A stretch of 64,000 nt of DNA from Roseibium sp. TrichSKD4 (GCF_000148725.1 NZ_GL476310.1:429542-493541); one strand, 5' to 3'; numbered from the stretch's first letter, positions 18,928 through 26,136 are shown. Made by a program: numbers and translations. The notes: generated by a model not told the origin, from the sequence alone.

Positions 18928-20403
18928 ATGAAGCATGAGAACCGACCGGACGAAACGGCACCAGAACAGCAAACGTCCAATGCAAATGCCATGAAGGCAT
19001 TGAATGTGAAGACCAAGCCAATCAGCGGTTTGGGGGGGCTGTCAGGCAAGCTGCTGTTGTTGACTATCCTCTTTGTCATGCTTTCGGAAGTGTTCATTTA
19101 TGTTCCCTCAGTGGCGAACTTCCGCAACACTTGGCTGATGGACCGGCTGACGACCGCAGGGGTGGCCGCGTCCGTCCTCACGCAGACCAATACGGTCGCG
19201 CCGAGATTTCAGGAGGAGTTGCTGGAAGCCACCGGCGCGGTCGCGATCTCCCTTGATCGGCAAAGCCAGCGCAGTCTGGTGGCGATGAAGGCGGTGCCGC
19301 TCAATATCGAATTTGAAGTCGATATGGGCAAGGTCACGCCGTGGAACGCGATCATGGAGAGTTTTCGCGTTCTGCTTTATCGCGGAGATGGTTTGATGCG
19401 TGTGATCGGCGCTGGCAAGATGGGCGATAGCGAGCGGGTAGATATCGTCATTCCCATATCTTTGCTGCAGAACGACATGTTGGCCTTTTCTGGCCGCATT
19501 CTCGCATTGTCGCTTTTTATCTCGATCCTCACGGCGTCACTCGTCTATATCAGCCTGAGAGCATTGTTCGTGAGGCCGCTGCAGCTGCTCACCGCCAACA
19601 TGGAGCGCTTTTCCGAAGAACCTGAAGACCCGGAAAGAGTGCTGAAAGCCAGCGGGCGAAAGGACGAGCTGGGTGAGGCCGAAATGCGCTTGGCAGCCAT
19701 GCAGCAGGTGCTGTCACGCAGTCTTGCTCAAAAACAGCGACTGGCCGACCTCGGACTGGCCGTATCCAAGATCAACCACGACCTTAGAAATCTCTTGGCA
19801 TCCGCCCAGCTGTTTCTTGAGCGCATTGAAAATGTTCCGGACCCAACCGTCACCCGGTTGGCTCCAAAAATTCTGGCCACTCTGGACAGGGCAGTTGGCT
19901 ACACACAGGCGGTTATGGCTTATGGAAAAGCACAGGAAGGCCCGCCTCAGCGGCGACTTATTAATTTGTCCAAGGTGGTCGAAGACGTCGCGGATGTGTT
20001 GGGCCTGTTCGAAGGGTCCGAGATTGAGTTCGTCAACGCTGTGGACCCGGGTCTGGAGTTGAATGCTGACCCGGATCAGCTGTTCCGCGTGATGATGAAC
20101 CTTAGCCGAAATGCCGTGCAAGCCATGGAAGCAGATCGGAGCGACTTGGTGGTCAAACGCCTTGTCGTATCTGCTGAAGCTGACAAAGGTACCATGCTGA
20201 TCCGGGTCTCAGATACTGGACCGGGCATTCCGGCCAATATCAAGGCGTCTCTCTTCAAAGCCTTTCACAGCGGATCAAAAAAAGGCGGGGTCGGGCTGGG
20301 ACTGGCAATCGCTGCCGAATTGATCAAGGCTCACGGTGGTCAGATCCATCTGGAAGATGCCAAAAACGGGACGTGCTTCTGTCTGCAGCTCCCGCAAACC
20401 TGA
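18928..20403 (+). CDS. Membrane-bound sensor histidine kinase
   Basis: The 491-residue protein has a transmembrane helix at about 43-62, a periplasmic region of about 120 residues, a second helix at about 188-208, a HAMP-like linker with ALFVRPLQLLTANMERFSEE, and a cytoplasmic kinase. The phospho-acceptor His lies in KINHDLRNLLASA (about residue 289). The ATPase domain shows NLSRNAVQAM (N box), VSDTGPGIP (G1), and GGVGLGLAIAAELIKAHGG (G2). No response regulator gene is next to it, so its partner must be elsewhere. It starts 39 bases after the oxidoreductase stop and is probably in the same transcript. The signal it senses is unknown. Confidence 0.9.
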   Translation: MKHENRPDETAPEQQTSNANAMKALNVKTKPISGLGGLSGKLLLLTILFVMLSEVFIYVPSVANFRNTWLMDRLTTAGVAASVLTQTNTVAPRFQEELLEATGAVAISLDRQSQRSLVAMKAVPLNIEFEVDMGKVTPWNAIMESFRVLLYRGDGLMRVIGAGKMGDSERVDIVIPISLLQNDMLAFSGRILALSLFISILTASLVYISLRALFVRPLQLLTANMERFSEEPEDPERVLKASGRKDELGEAEMRLAAMQQVLSRSLAQKQRLADLGLAVSKINHDLRNLLASAQLFLERIENVPDPTVTRLAPKILATLDRAVGYTQAVMAYGKAQEGPPQRRLINLSKVVEDVADVLGLFEGSEIEFVNAVDPGLELNADPDQLFRVMMNLSRNAVQAMEADRSDLVVKRLVVSAEADKGTMLIRVSDTGPGIPANIKASLFKAFHSGSKKGGVGLGLAIAAELIKAHGGQIHLEDAKNGTCFCLQLPQT

Positions 20404-20521
20404 TTGACAACGCCAAGCTCCTCGTATTGGCGTACCGTCATTTGTGGAGAAGTGAAAATATAACAAAAACAATAGCTTGAGCAAAAATTGTGACGGTCGG
20501 GTGAAAAAAGTGGAATTTCCT

Positions 20522-20549
20522 CTTGCATTCAATCAGGGTCAGCTATAGA
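20522..20549 (+). promoter_or_regulatory. Likely promoter of tRNA-Arg
   Basis: CTTGCA (20522-20527) and CTATAG/TATAGA (20543-20549) lie with a 15-16 base spacer about 85 bases upstream of the tRNA. The boxes resemble alphaproteobacterial housekeeping promoters (CTTGAC and CTATAT-like). The spacing is slightly short. Confidence 0.45.
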
Positions 20550-20635
20550 GGTAGCGCCCTGTTCAGGGGGTACACACAAACGCCCGCCGGAACAGACCCA
20601 TCCGAAGCATCAACGTAGATGCAAAAACGGATCAA

Positions 20636-20712
20636 GCACCGGTAGCTCAGCTGGATAGAGCACCAGACTACGAATCTGGGGGTCGGGGGTTCGAATCCTC
20701 CCCGGTGCGCCA
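20636..20712 (+). tRNA. tRNA-Arg(ACG)
   Basis: A full cloverleaf is visible. The acceptor is GCACCGG/CCGGTGC, the D arm has AGCTCAGCTGGATAGAGC, and the anticodon stem CCAGA/TCTGG surrounds the loop CTACGAA, which gives anticodon ACG (read as ICG). The T arm has GGTTCGAATCC, the discriminator is G, and CCA is encoded. The prophage right end lies within the 200 bases after it. The prophage is a Mu-type transposable phage, so the tRNA is probably a chance neighbour and not an attachment site. Confidence 0.97.
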
Positions 20713-20906
20713 CTAATTTCTTGATATATCTAACTTAATTTGAATGCGGAAAGCGCGCCGAAACTCGCTCTCCCGCTGTGTCGGCACCTGTAGCGCGCCA
20801 TTTTGTTTGGCAAAAAACGTCATTTCGAATGGCAACCATTTTTGGCTATTTTTGTGCCCCCTTTTAGAAAGGTTTTAAAGCCGTCTTAAATGGCGTTGAG
20901 CCGTCC
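20713..20906 (-). other. Right-end region of the Mu-like prophage, with phased TTTAAA-like boxes
   Basis: These 194 bases lie between the tRNA and the last phage gene and must contain the phage right end and the junction with the host. TTTAGA (20863), TTTAAA (20874) and CTTAAA (20885) are spaced 11 bases apart. Further out lies an AT-rich stretch (20811-20853) with repeated GGCAA/TTGCC and AATGG elements, of the kind in which transposase binding sites would be expected. Mu-type ends start with 5'-TG. TGTG at 20777 and TGTAGC at 20789 are candidates. The left end is outside the window, so the exact end cannot be fixed. Confidence 0.5.
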
Positions 20907-21539
20907 TCATGAATTCGAAATGATCCAGCCTGCGAAGTCCGCAAACCGGAACGCCTCAACAGCGGGTGCAATTTCAGCGGTGGAGACAGGACGTTGAACT
21001 CCTATCAGCCGCATTTCCTTCTCGGTGACCTCTGCCGGTGGTGCACCTGATTGCAGCTTATGGTGCCAAGTCAAACGGCTAAGGACGGTCCCCTCGTAAC
21101 CTGCGGCCGAGACGCATTTGTCGAATACGATAATTGCCCCGCCTGGACGAAGTTTCTCCCTCAGTCTCGCCATGAGTTCTTGCCGTTCCGCAACGGGTAA
21201 AAACATCAGGGTCAGGAAAAGGATTGCTACGTCGAATGGCTGGTAGTCATAGGCCGTTGCATCGGCGGTGATTGCTTCTCCGGGGGCTTGGTAAGCCCGG
21301 ATCATATCTGCACATTCATCCAGTGCTATGAGCCGCGCTTTGCGCTCCAATAATACCCCGTTGAGGTTTCGACCCATGTTCCCGGTCGAACATCCGATAT
21401 CGTAGATCAAGCCACCCTTTGGGATGTAGTGCTTGGCAATCAGAACCGCCGCATCTGTCGCCAGTTCGTACCAGGGCAGTTGTTCGCGGACGTGCCGGTC
21501 AAATTCATCGTGAAAACCCTTGAAGGTCCAATCGCTCAT
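20907..21539 (-). CDS. CmoA-like class I methyltransferase (putative carboxy-SAM synthase-like), last gene of the Com operon
   Basis: The 210-residue Rossmann-fold protein has motif I IYDIGCSTGNMG (residues 45-56) and the acidic IALDECADMI (71-80). It then has a run of features that parallels E. coli CmoA: LTLMFLPVAERQELMARL, LRPGGAIIVFDK, and WHHKLQSG followed by EVTEKE. CmoA makes carboxy-S-adenosylmethionine from SAM and prephenate, used in tRNA wobble uridine modification. The ATG overlaps the ParB-methyltransferase stop by four bases and has a strong GGAGG site, so the two are coupled. I infer a role in phage DNA modification from position. It could instead be an ordinary methyltransferase. 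Nothing else follows before the phage end. Confidence 0.72.
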   Translation of the reverse strand: MSDWTFKGFHDEFDRHVREQLPWYELATDAAVLIAKHYIPKGGLIYDIGCSTGNMGRNLNGVLLERKARLIALDECADMIRAYQAPGEAITADATAYDYQPFDVAILFLTLMFLPVAERQELMARLREKLRPGGAIIVFDKCVSAAGYEGTVLSRLTWHHKLQSGAPPAEVTEKEMRLIGVQRPVSTAEIAPAVEAFRFADFAGWIISNS

Positions 21540-23011
21540 AACTGGACCTCCAACCGTTTTTCAAACGCCTGGATTGCCTCGCAAACAAGACCCATGCGCC
21601 CGCCGGGATAAGGTAGGTCAAACTCAAATGACAAGGCATCGACGAGCGCCTTCCGGTCAATCTGCAGCGGCTTGGAACATATCGCCGTTACATTGTTGAT
21701 GTGCACCCCGATCTCCACCGAGCCAAACCGTTGTTTAAACAAGCGTTCAAATTCACTTGGCTGAAAGAACTTCTGGATCTTCGGCGCATCGTTCAATTCA
21801 GAAACGGCGGTTCCCGGCTCATCCTTTAAGATAAATCGCGCACTGCGGGCCGCTGTTGTTCCTAAGCCAATACCAACCGAGCACTCCCGCCAATTAGGGT
21901 CTTTGCAGGATCTTGCAGCGGCATAAAGGACAGTTTCAGGTGAAGCCAGCGCTGCACATATGGTGACTATGTGATCGCGGTCGCCGGGAAAGGGTACAGA
22001 GTTCAAGACGCTGGCAAGGAAAATACTGGAATAGGTTTGGCCCTCAGCCACCGTTTTGAGGAACCTTCGAGCAGTACGGCGACCCGCCTTCACACAAGGT
22101 TTTTGACCATTTGACTTGTAAGGCTCGAAGGTTGTTACTTTCAGCCCGATCTTGCGCAGTATCTTTGCCTCGTCACCGTGCCCAGCTCCAAAGTCCAGAA
22201 CGCGCGAGCCGTACAGGCTACGCATTCGGGCCGCTTCACGTCCGGGCGAGAAGTCCTTGCACCGCCCGGCACCCAGCGCAAATAGGAAACCGCTCCCGAG
22301 CGAAGTCCGTCTTTGGCGACTACGCCGATAGGCATTGGACCTAAGAATGTCGCGAAAGGGTTCCGAAAACTGAAAATCCATACTCAGCCGGTTAAGCGCA
22401 AACGCGACAAGATCAGGATCAATCGAACTATCCAGAACCACACAATCAATTTCCGCCTCTTGACGCGCCGAGGCATCCTGAAGGCGGCCTATGCCGTTGA
22501 TCACTTCACCTTCAGCCGAGACAATGATGGGCATTTGAAAACCGTAGCTTGCCAGCTGCCGGGCTGCGTTAGCTGCATAGCGCTCGAACTTTTCAAAGTT
22601 CAACGTCAACAATTCCGGCACAGAGCGCCGTTCTGTGATCAGACACGGGTAGCGATTTTCAGTATCAGAAAGTGACGCCAGTTGTTTGAGCAAGTCAGCC
22701 GCGGAGATCCGGCTGTGATCGATATCTGTCAGGGCAAAATCATTTGTTGCCCTATTGAACGTCAGGTTCGCGCCAGCTGTGTCGCAACCGTTTTTCTGCC
22801 CAATCACAACAGGAACAAGCCAGCCAAGATCATCAGCGGCCGTTGACCGTTGATGTCCCGACAACAACATGCGTTCAGAAGTGGCATAGATAGGTAGGAG
22901 AAAGCCGAACTTTTGCAGAGAAAGGCGGATAAGTTCCAGGCGATCAGGATCTGTCTCGCGCGGATTACGAGTGTCCCCGTGAAGGGACGATGGGGCGACA
23001 AGTTCAATCAA
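21536..23011 (-). CDS. Fusion of two ParB-like domains with a SAM methyltransferase domain, putative DNA-modifying enzyme
   Basis: The protein has about 491 residues. Domain 1 (about 10-75) has the ParB fold pattern with LLSGHQRSTAA. Domain 2 (about 135-195) repeats it with VINGIGRLQDAS. From about 270 a class I methyltransferase domain begins (RVLDFGAGHGDEA), followed by TTFEPY and SIFLASVLNSVPFPGDR. ParB-like domains bind nucleotides and DNA, so the fusion suggests that the methyltransferase acts on DNA. The likely start is TTG at 23009-23011, seven bases after GGGGAGG. The TTG at 23017 is too close to that site. A poor start codon suits translational control by Com. The gene occupies the place of mom in Mu. 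Target base and product are unknown. Confidence 0.72.
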   Translation of the reverse strand: MIELVAPSSLHGDTRNPRETDPDRLELIRLSLQKFGFLLPIYATSERMLLSGHQRSTAADDLGWLVPVVIGQKNGCDTAGANLTFNRATNDFALTDIDHSRISAADLLKQLASLSDTENRYPCLITERRSVPELLTLNFEKFERYAANAARQLASYGFQMPIIVSAEGEVINGIGRLQDASARQEAEIDCVVLDSSIDPDLVAFALNRLSMDFQFSEPFRDILRSNAYRRSRQRRTSLGSGFLFALGAGRCKDFSPGREAARMRSLYGSRVLDFGAGHGDEAKILRKIGLKVTTFEPYKSNGQKPCVKAGRRTARRFLKTVAEGQTYSSIFLASVLNSVPFPGDRDHIVTICAALASPETVLYAAARSCKDPNWRECSVGIGLGTTAARSARFILKDEPGTAVSELNDAPKIQKFFQPSEFERLFKQRFGSVEIGVHINNVTAICSKPLQIDRKALVDALSFEFDLPYPGGRMGLVCEAIQAFEKRLEVQL

Positions 23012-23201
23012 TTCCAAGCCTCCCCTTGATTTCTGCGATTACATCATCGCGTGCAAAGCCAACGCTTGCGTTGAGCTGCCGCTCCCAATCCTCGAACCGC
23101 TTGCGATCAACGAGGAAACTGTGCGGTCCAATCCGAATGGTGGCCATCGGAGCGGTGGAGCACACGTCATAGTCCTTTAAGGGCTGAGTTTTCTTGCCCA
23201 T
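23004..23201 (-). CDS. Small protein of unknown function in the Com operon
   Basis: This 65-residue protein begins inside the end of com (overlap 35 bases) and ends inside the start of the ParB-methyltransferase gene. It has no membrane segment and I recognise no domain. The middle (MATIRIGPHSFLVDRKRFEDW) looks like a small beta-strand and helix fold. The nested arrangement between com and the modification gene suggests translational coupling, so it may be a cofactor, a leader for coupling, or both. Confidence 0.6.
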   Translation of the reverse strand: MGKKTQPLKDYDVCSTAPMATIRIGPHSFLVDRKRFEDWERQLNASVGFARDDVIAEIKGRLGID

Positions 23202-23370
23202 CTTTAAAGCCTTTCAGGGTGCGCTCGCTCGGGCGCTCTGGAAGGGGCTCAACCGGCCTCAAACTGTTCATCGTGCCACATCGTGGGCACTTGACCTCGA
23301 CTGTGCCGCGAATGGCGGCGGGTTCTGACTTCATCAAAAGCTTGCGGCACCTGCCACATCGAATTTCCTG
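23167..23370 (-). CDS. com: Com-like zinc-finger translational activator
   Basis: The 67-residue protein starts MQEIRCGRCRKLLMKSE and continues with VEVKCPRCGTMN. This is two CxxC knuckles and the same pattern as phage Mu Com, which opens with IRCxxCxKLL and has IxCPRC. Mu Com binds the mom mRNA leader and turns on its translation late in infection. Here the C-terminal half is Pro/Glu/Arg rich. The gene is in the same place as in Mu, next to the phage right end and upstream of predicted DNA-modification genes. ATG at 23368-23370 was chosen over upstream starts because homology begins there. The ribosome binding site is weak. Confidence 0.85.
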   Translation of the reverse strand, partial: QEIRCGRCRKLLMKSEPAAIRGTVEVKCPRCGTMNSLRPVEPLPERPSERTLKGFKDGQENSALKGL

Positions 23371-23524
23371 CATGACAACCGTCTGCCGACTCAGCCACAC
23401 TGCACTTGCCCGCGCGGGCAGCGGGTGCGGCGGTTATCCTCATTTACTGTCGGGCGGGTTCACGTTTTGCGACACCAGATCCCGCCGTCCGGACTTTCGG
23501 GTCCGGACCACCCGTGTCTCTTTC
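23371..23524 (-). promoter_or_regulatory. Leader/promoter region upstream of com with two perfect palindromes
   Basis: It lies between a small phage gene and com. GCCCGCGCGGGC (23408-23419) is a perfect 12-base palindrome. GTCCGGAC at 23487-23494 and again at 23501-23508, six bases apart, forms a perfect hairpin and is also itself palindromic. Neither is followed by a T run, so they look more like operators or mRNA structure than terminators. Mu com-mom is regulated at this place by transcription factors and DNA methylation. Control here is inferred by analogy only. Confidence 0.4.
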
Positions 23525-23689
23525 TTAGTCCTCTGTTTTCCGCTTTGCCGGTCTGAAGCCAGAGGGAACAAATCCAACCGGCTCCGGCTCTCTCAAAAGC
23601 TCGCGGCCGTGAAGATCGAGCAAGCCGGTTCGCCTTGCTCCAAACTCGTCAAATTCACTTTCTTCTGGTTCCGGCACGTATTTTGTCAC
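23525..23689 (-). CDS. Small phage protein of unknown function
   Basis: This is a 54-residue acidic and proline-rich protein (TKYVPEPEESEFDEFGARR, ending in FRPAKRKTED). I chose GTG at 23687-23689, which overlaps the end of the upstream hydrolase gene and has GAGG about nine bases before it. Longer forms would start inside that gene without a site. No domain is recognised. It could be a baseplate- or hydrolase-associated peptide. Confidence 0.5.
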   Translation of the reverse strand: MTKYVPEPEESEFDEFGARRTGLLDLHGRELLREPEPVGFVPSGFRPAKRKTED

Positions 23690-23690
23690 C

Positions 23691-24203
23691 TCATTCCACC
23701 TCAGGCGTTCTGATGGATCGAAGCGTTGCCCCCCGGTCCAGAAAGTGTTCAACGAGTTCGCTTGGCGTTACCGGGTTGGGCCAGCCTTTCCGGCCGCTCA
23801 GGCGAAAGGCGTACTCTGTCCGGCGCAAGAGATCGACGGCGAACTCCGAGCAGATCTTTCCCTTGCCTGCGAATTTGACACCCAGCCCGGCGCGGGCCGC
23901 GTCCGCATAGGAGTATTTTCGGCCAAAGACACTGATACCGTAGGTTTCAGCCTCGTCCGTCCAGTCAGCGCCCGTTGCGATATGATCGAATGGCAGGGTT
24001 TCAGAAACAGCCCTGAAGCCAACGCCAACACCTTCACGCGCTTCCATGACAAAGAGCCGATCCTTGAACCACCACGCAACACCGACGTGGCTCCAGGAAC
24101 CGGCGGACACAATGCGAATAAAGAGAGATAAAAGGCTATCCGAACGCCACGCCAGCAAATCGCCAGAGCGGATACTTTCGCGAGCCGTTGCATAGTCAAC
24201 CAT
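23691..24203 (-). CDS. Permuted papain-like cysteine hydrolase (YiiX/NlpC-P60-like)
   Basis: The 170-residue protein has GDLLAWR near the start, then SWSHVGVAWW (His39) and, much later, KGKICSEFAVDLL (Cys118). This His-before-Cys order is that of circularly permuted papain-fold enzymes such as YiiX, which cut amide or ester bonds. In a phage tail operon, peptidoglycan amide cleavage during DNA entry or release is the likely role, but lipid or protein substrates are possible. It starts 5 bases after the gpD gene, with a GGTGACAG site 68 bases upstream. There is no signal peptide. Confidence 0.7.
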   Translation of the reverse strand: MVDYATARESIRSGDLLAWRSDSLLSLFIRIVSAGSWSHVGVAWWFKDRLFVMEAREGVGVGFRAVSETLPFDHIATGADWTDEAETYGISVFGRKYSYADAARAGLGVKFAGKGKICSEFAVDLLRRTEYAFRLSGRKGWPNPVTPSELVEHFLDRGATLRSIRTPEVE

Positions 24204-24207
24204 CCAT

Positions 24208-25194
24208 CTACTCCCTCATTTCACAAGAGGCCGATGTATCGAATGCCATGCCTTCAGCATCGAATGAGTGGGTGACAGATGTCGTGAGCCAGTCCCGGTC
24301 CGCTTCCGGGGATAAACCGGTCAAGGTGAGGTTCATCTGTTCAAGCAAATCCGGGTCGCCGCACTTGCACGTAATCTCGATCTGCCGCTCTTTCCGGTTA
24401 AGCTGCTTTGCCTTGGAACGCGCCGCCGCCGTTGCCGTTTTTTGATCTGGAAAGAGCTTGCGGTGTTCGTACCAAGGGTCACCCTTGTCGAGCTTTTCCT
24501 TCACGACAACCCGCTTGCCCTTGTCATGATCGCGGTAAGCGGTTTTCACCCCGGCGTAGTTGTTCCGAAAGTCCCGGCTCCAGTTCCAGGACTTCAAATC
24601 GTCACGGGTGAGCGCATGGGTCCGCAAGGCTCCCGAAAGATCAAGGGCGCTACCTCGTTCCAAAAACAGGATCTTGCCGTCCTCGTATTTTTCGATGGCA
24701 TCGTGAAGGTCGGCAAGTTCCCCGACCATCTGCATCAGAGACTTTTCACCTCTGAAGAAATGGTCATAAGGAACGCTCTCAAAGGCCGGTGAGACAATGG
24801 CCTCAAAGCCAGCGCTTTTGGCTTCCGACTTCAATATCTGCCCGAGCGTTGTGTCCTTGTGTGTCTTGGTTGCCCGATGTTTGGCACTTGCCCTAAAATC
24901 AACGGAGGTGCCCCGGATTTCCAGAAACTCGCCGCTCTCTTCCTCAAAGCCGCCGCTGTAACCGTCGCAGATAAATGGACCAAAGCGCCGCTTGCGCCCT
25001 TCAACATAGCCGAGCGTCGCCCGGATCTTTGCCCCTTCACGCGGTCTTGGGAGCTGCGCAAAGGGGTCGGCAAGGCGAGCGGTGATCTTGTCCGGATCGC
25101 CGCCGCTGTTGAGAACAATATCCACTTTCAGAAGATGGGTTGTGACCAGATCGCTCGATGCGCCATCAAAGGTCAGCTCACAAAACGGCGTCAT
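24208..25194 (-). CDS. D: P2-type tail protein gpD (baseplate hub/late control)
   Basis: The 328-residue protein matches the gpD/gp27-like hub family. It opens with a beta domain (ELTFDGASSDLVTTHLLKVDI and KITARLADPF), contains FGPFICDGYSG, ends one domain with GTSVDFR, and has the conserved DTTLGQILKSEAKSAGF and SWNWSRDFRNNYAGVKTAY. In P2 it sits between tail tube and spike. It overlaps gpX by four bases. The 3' end carries a GGTGACAG site that may serve the next gene. Confidence 0.85.
   Translation of the reverse strand: MTPFCELTFDGASSDLVTTHLLKVDIVLNSGGDPDKITARLADPFAQLPRPREGAKIRATLGYVEGRKRRFGPFICDGYSGGFEEESGEFLEIRGTSVDFRASAKHRATKTHKDTTLGQILKSEAKSAGFEAIVSPAFESVPYDHFFRGEKSLMQMVGELADLHDAIEKYEDGKILFLERGSALDLSGALRTHALTRDDLKSWNWSRDFRNNYAGVKTAYRDHDKGKRVVVKEKLDKGDPWYEHRKLFPDQKTATAAARSKAKQLNRKERQIEITCKCGDPDLLEQMNLTLTGLSPEADRDWLTTSVTHSFDAEGMAFDTSASCEMRE
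24271..24281 (-). promoter_or_regulatory. Putative late-block site, copy 4 (before the hydrolase-com block)
   Basis: Plus strand GGTGACAGATG, so the minus strand reads CATCTGTCACC. It lies inside the end of gpD, 68 bases before the hydrolase start, in the same orientation as the copies at 31045, 45467 and 53937. Confidence 0.4.
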
Positions 25195-25397
25195 CGGTTA
25201 AACCCCGATTGCGGCACTGAGGGCTTAGGCGCGCTCCATTCGGGCAGGGTTATTGTCACCCCGGCCGGAAGGGTCAGGCCGAGATCCGCAAGGCCGGGAT
25301 TGACCTCATAAATGGCCTCGCGGGCATCCTCGGTGCCGTAGGTCTCAAAGGCGATCAAGTCCACCATGTCGCCGTCGCGGGTCATGTAGTCCCTCAT
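25191..25397 (-). CDS. X: P2-type tail protein gpX (LysM-like)
   Basis: The 68-residue protein fits gpX: DMVDLIAFETYGTEDAREAIYEVNPGLADLGLTLPAGVTITLP. This is a LysM-like fold that carries the AIYEVNPGLA signature. In P2-like phages it links tail parts and may touch the cell wall. It overlaps gpD by four bases and lies just after the gpU gene. Confidence 0.85.
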   Translation of the reverse strand: MRDYMTRDGDMVDLIAFETYGTEDAREAIYEVNPGLADLGLTLPAGVTITLPEWSAPKPSVPQSGFNR

Positions 25398-25406
25398 GCC
25401 AGTCTC

Positions 25407-25862
25407 CTAAAACAAGGTCTGCGCGAGACGGTTCAAGGCATTGCCAATGCCGCCGCCCATCAACGGGTTCGGGTTTTCTCGGCCGGAATATCTGGACACT
25501 TTGATGTCGTGCGCCCCTTCAAGGATTATTCCGCCTGGTCCGATTGTGTCCTGTGATAGACGGACGCTCAGAATTTTCACCTTGCCGAAGGTCTTTCCCG
25601 ACCTTGAATAGAGCGGGACCGGCTGGCCTCTCATGGCCGTCTCGGCAATGGCTTCGGCCTCAGAAAACCCGCCAAAGGCTTGGTCGAAGATGGCCCCGGA
25701 GATGGTCACAGCAAGCGGATTTGCGCCGAAGAAGTGATCGACCTGACCGCCTCCGGCCGTGAAGTTTTCCTTCCAGCGCGCCTCATATTCGGTGACCAGC
25801 TTTTGGTAGTTGAGGCCGGAGACCGTGAAGTGATGCGGGCCAAGGCGCATAAGAATGTCCAT
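25407..25862 (-). CDS. U: P2-type tail protein gpU
   Basis: The 151-residue protein resembles the gpU family (tail terminator or baseplate initiation). It has LGPHHFTVSGLNYQKL near the start, ANPLAVTISGAIFDQAFGG and GKTFGKVKILSVRLSQ. The C-terminal tail is glycine rich. It lies between the tape measure region and gpX as in P2. Confidence 0.82.
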   Translation of the reverse strand: MDILMRLGPHHFTVSGLNYQKLVTEYEARWKENFTAGGGQVDHFFGANPLAVTISGAIFDQAFGGFSEAEAIAETAMRGQPVPLYSRSGKTFGKVKILSVRLSQDTIGPGGIILEGAHDIKVSRYSGRENPNPLMGGGIGNALNRLAQTLF

Positions 25863-25873
25863 CGCCTAGTTCC

Positions 25874-26128
25874 CTATAGTTTTAGCGCAAATTCCGAAAG
25901 ACGTTCAAAACGGCCATCCAGAAACTCATTTGTTGGCCGAACCCAGCAAGTGCCCGTATGACAGTCCCGATAGATAACAACTGGTTCCCGATCTTCTTCA
26001 CGTAACGCTACCGCCTGAACCCAATATTCGGTCCCGCGCTTTACGTGCTTCCAGTGGCTTTCGATACCAATGTCATGCCGGACGACAGCAAGGTTTCGGC
26101 GTGCTTCGATGATGTTAAATTCCGGCAT
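25874..26128 (-). CDS. Small DUF1653-like protein inside the tail operon
   Basis: This 84-residue protein has the DUF1653-like arrangement of a short beta domain: HWKHVKRGTEYWVQAVALREE, PVVIYRDCHTG and CWVRPTNEFLDGRF. DUF1653 proteins are small and of unknown function, and appear in bacteria and phages. P2 has no gene here between T and U, so this is an addition to the tail module. It lies 11 bases after U on one side and 8 bases from the tape measure gene on the other. Confidence 0.6.
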   Translation of the reverse strand: MPEFNIIEARRNLAVVRHDIGIESHWKHVKRGTEYWVQAVALREEDREPVVIYRDCHTGTCWVRPTNEFLDGRFERLSEFALKL

Positions 26129-26136
26129 GTTTGCTC

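Noticed and set aside
20636-20712. tRNA-Arg as attachment site of an integrase-type element
   Set aside because: No tyrosine or serine integrase is present. The element carries MuA/MuB, and no repeat of the tRNA 3' end was found further right.
20907-23524. Ordinary type II restriction-modification system
   Set aside because: No endonuclease-like gene is present, the methyltransferase domain lacks obvious DNA-methyltransferase motifs such as DPPY or PCQ, and Com is a phage regulator.
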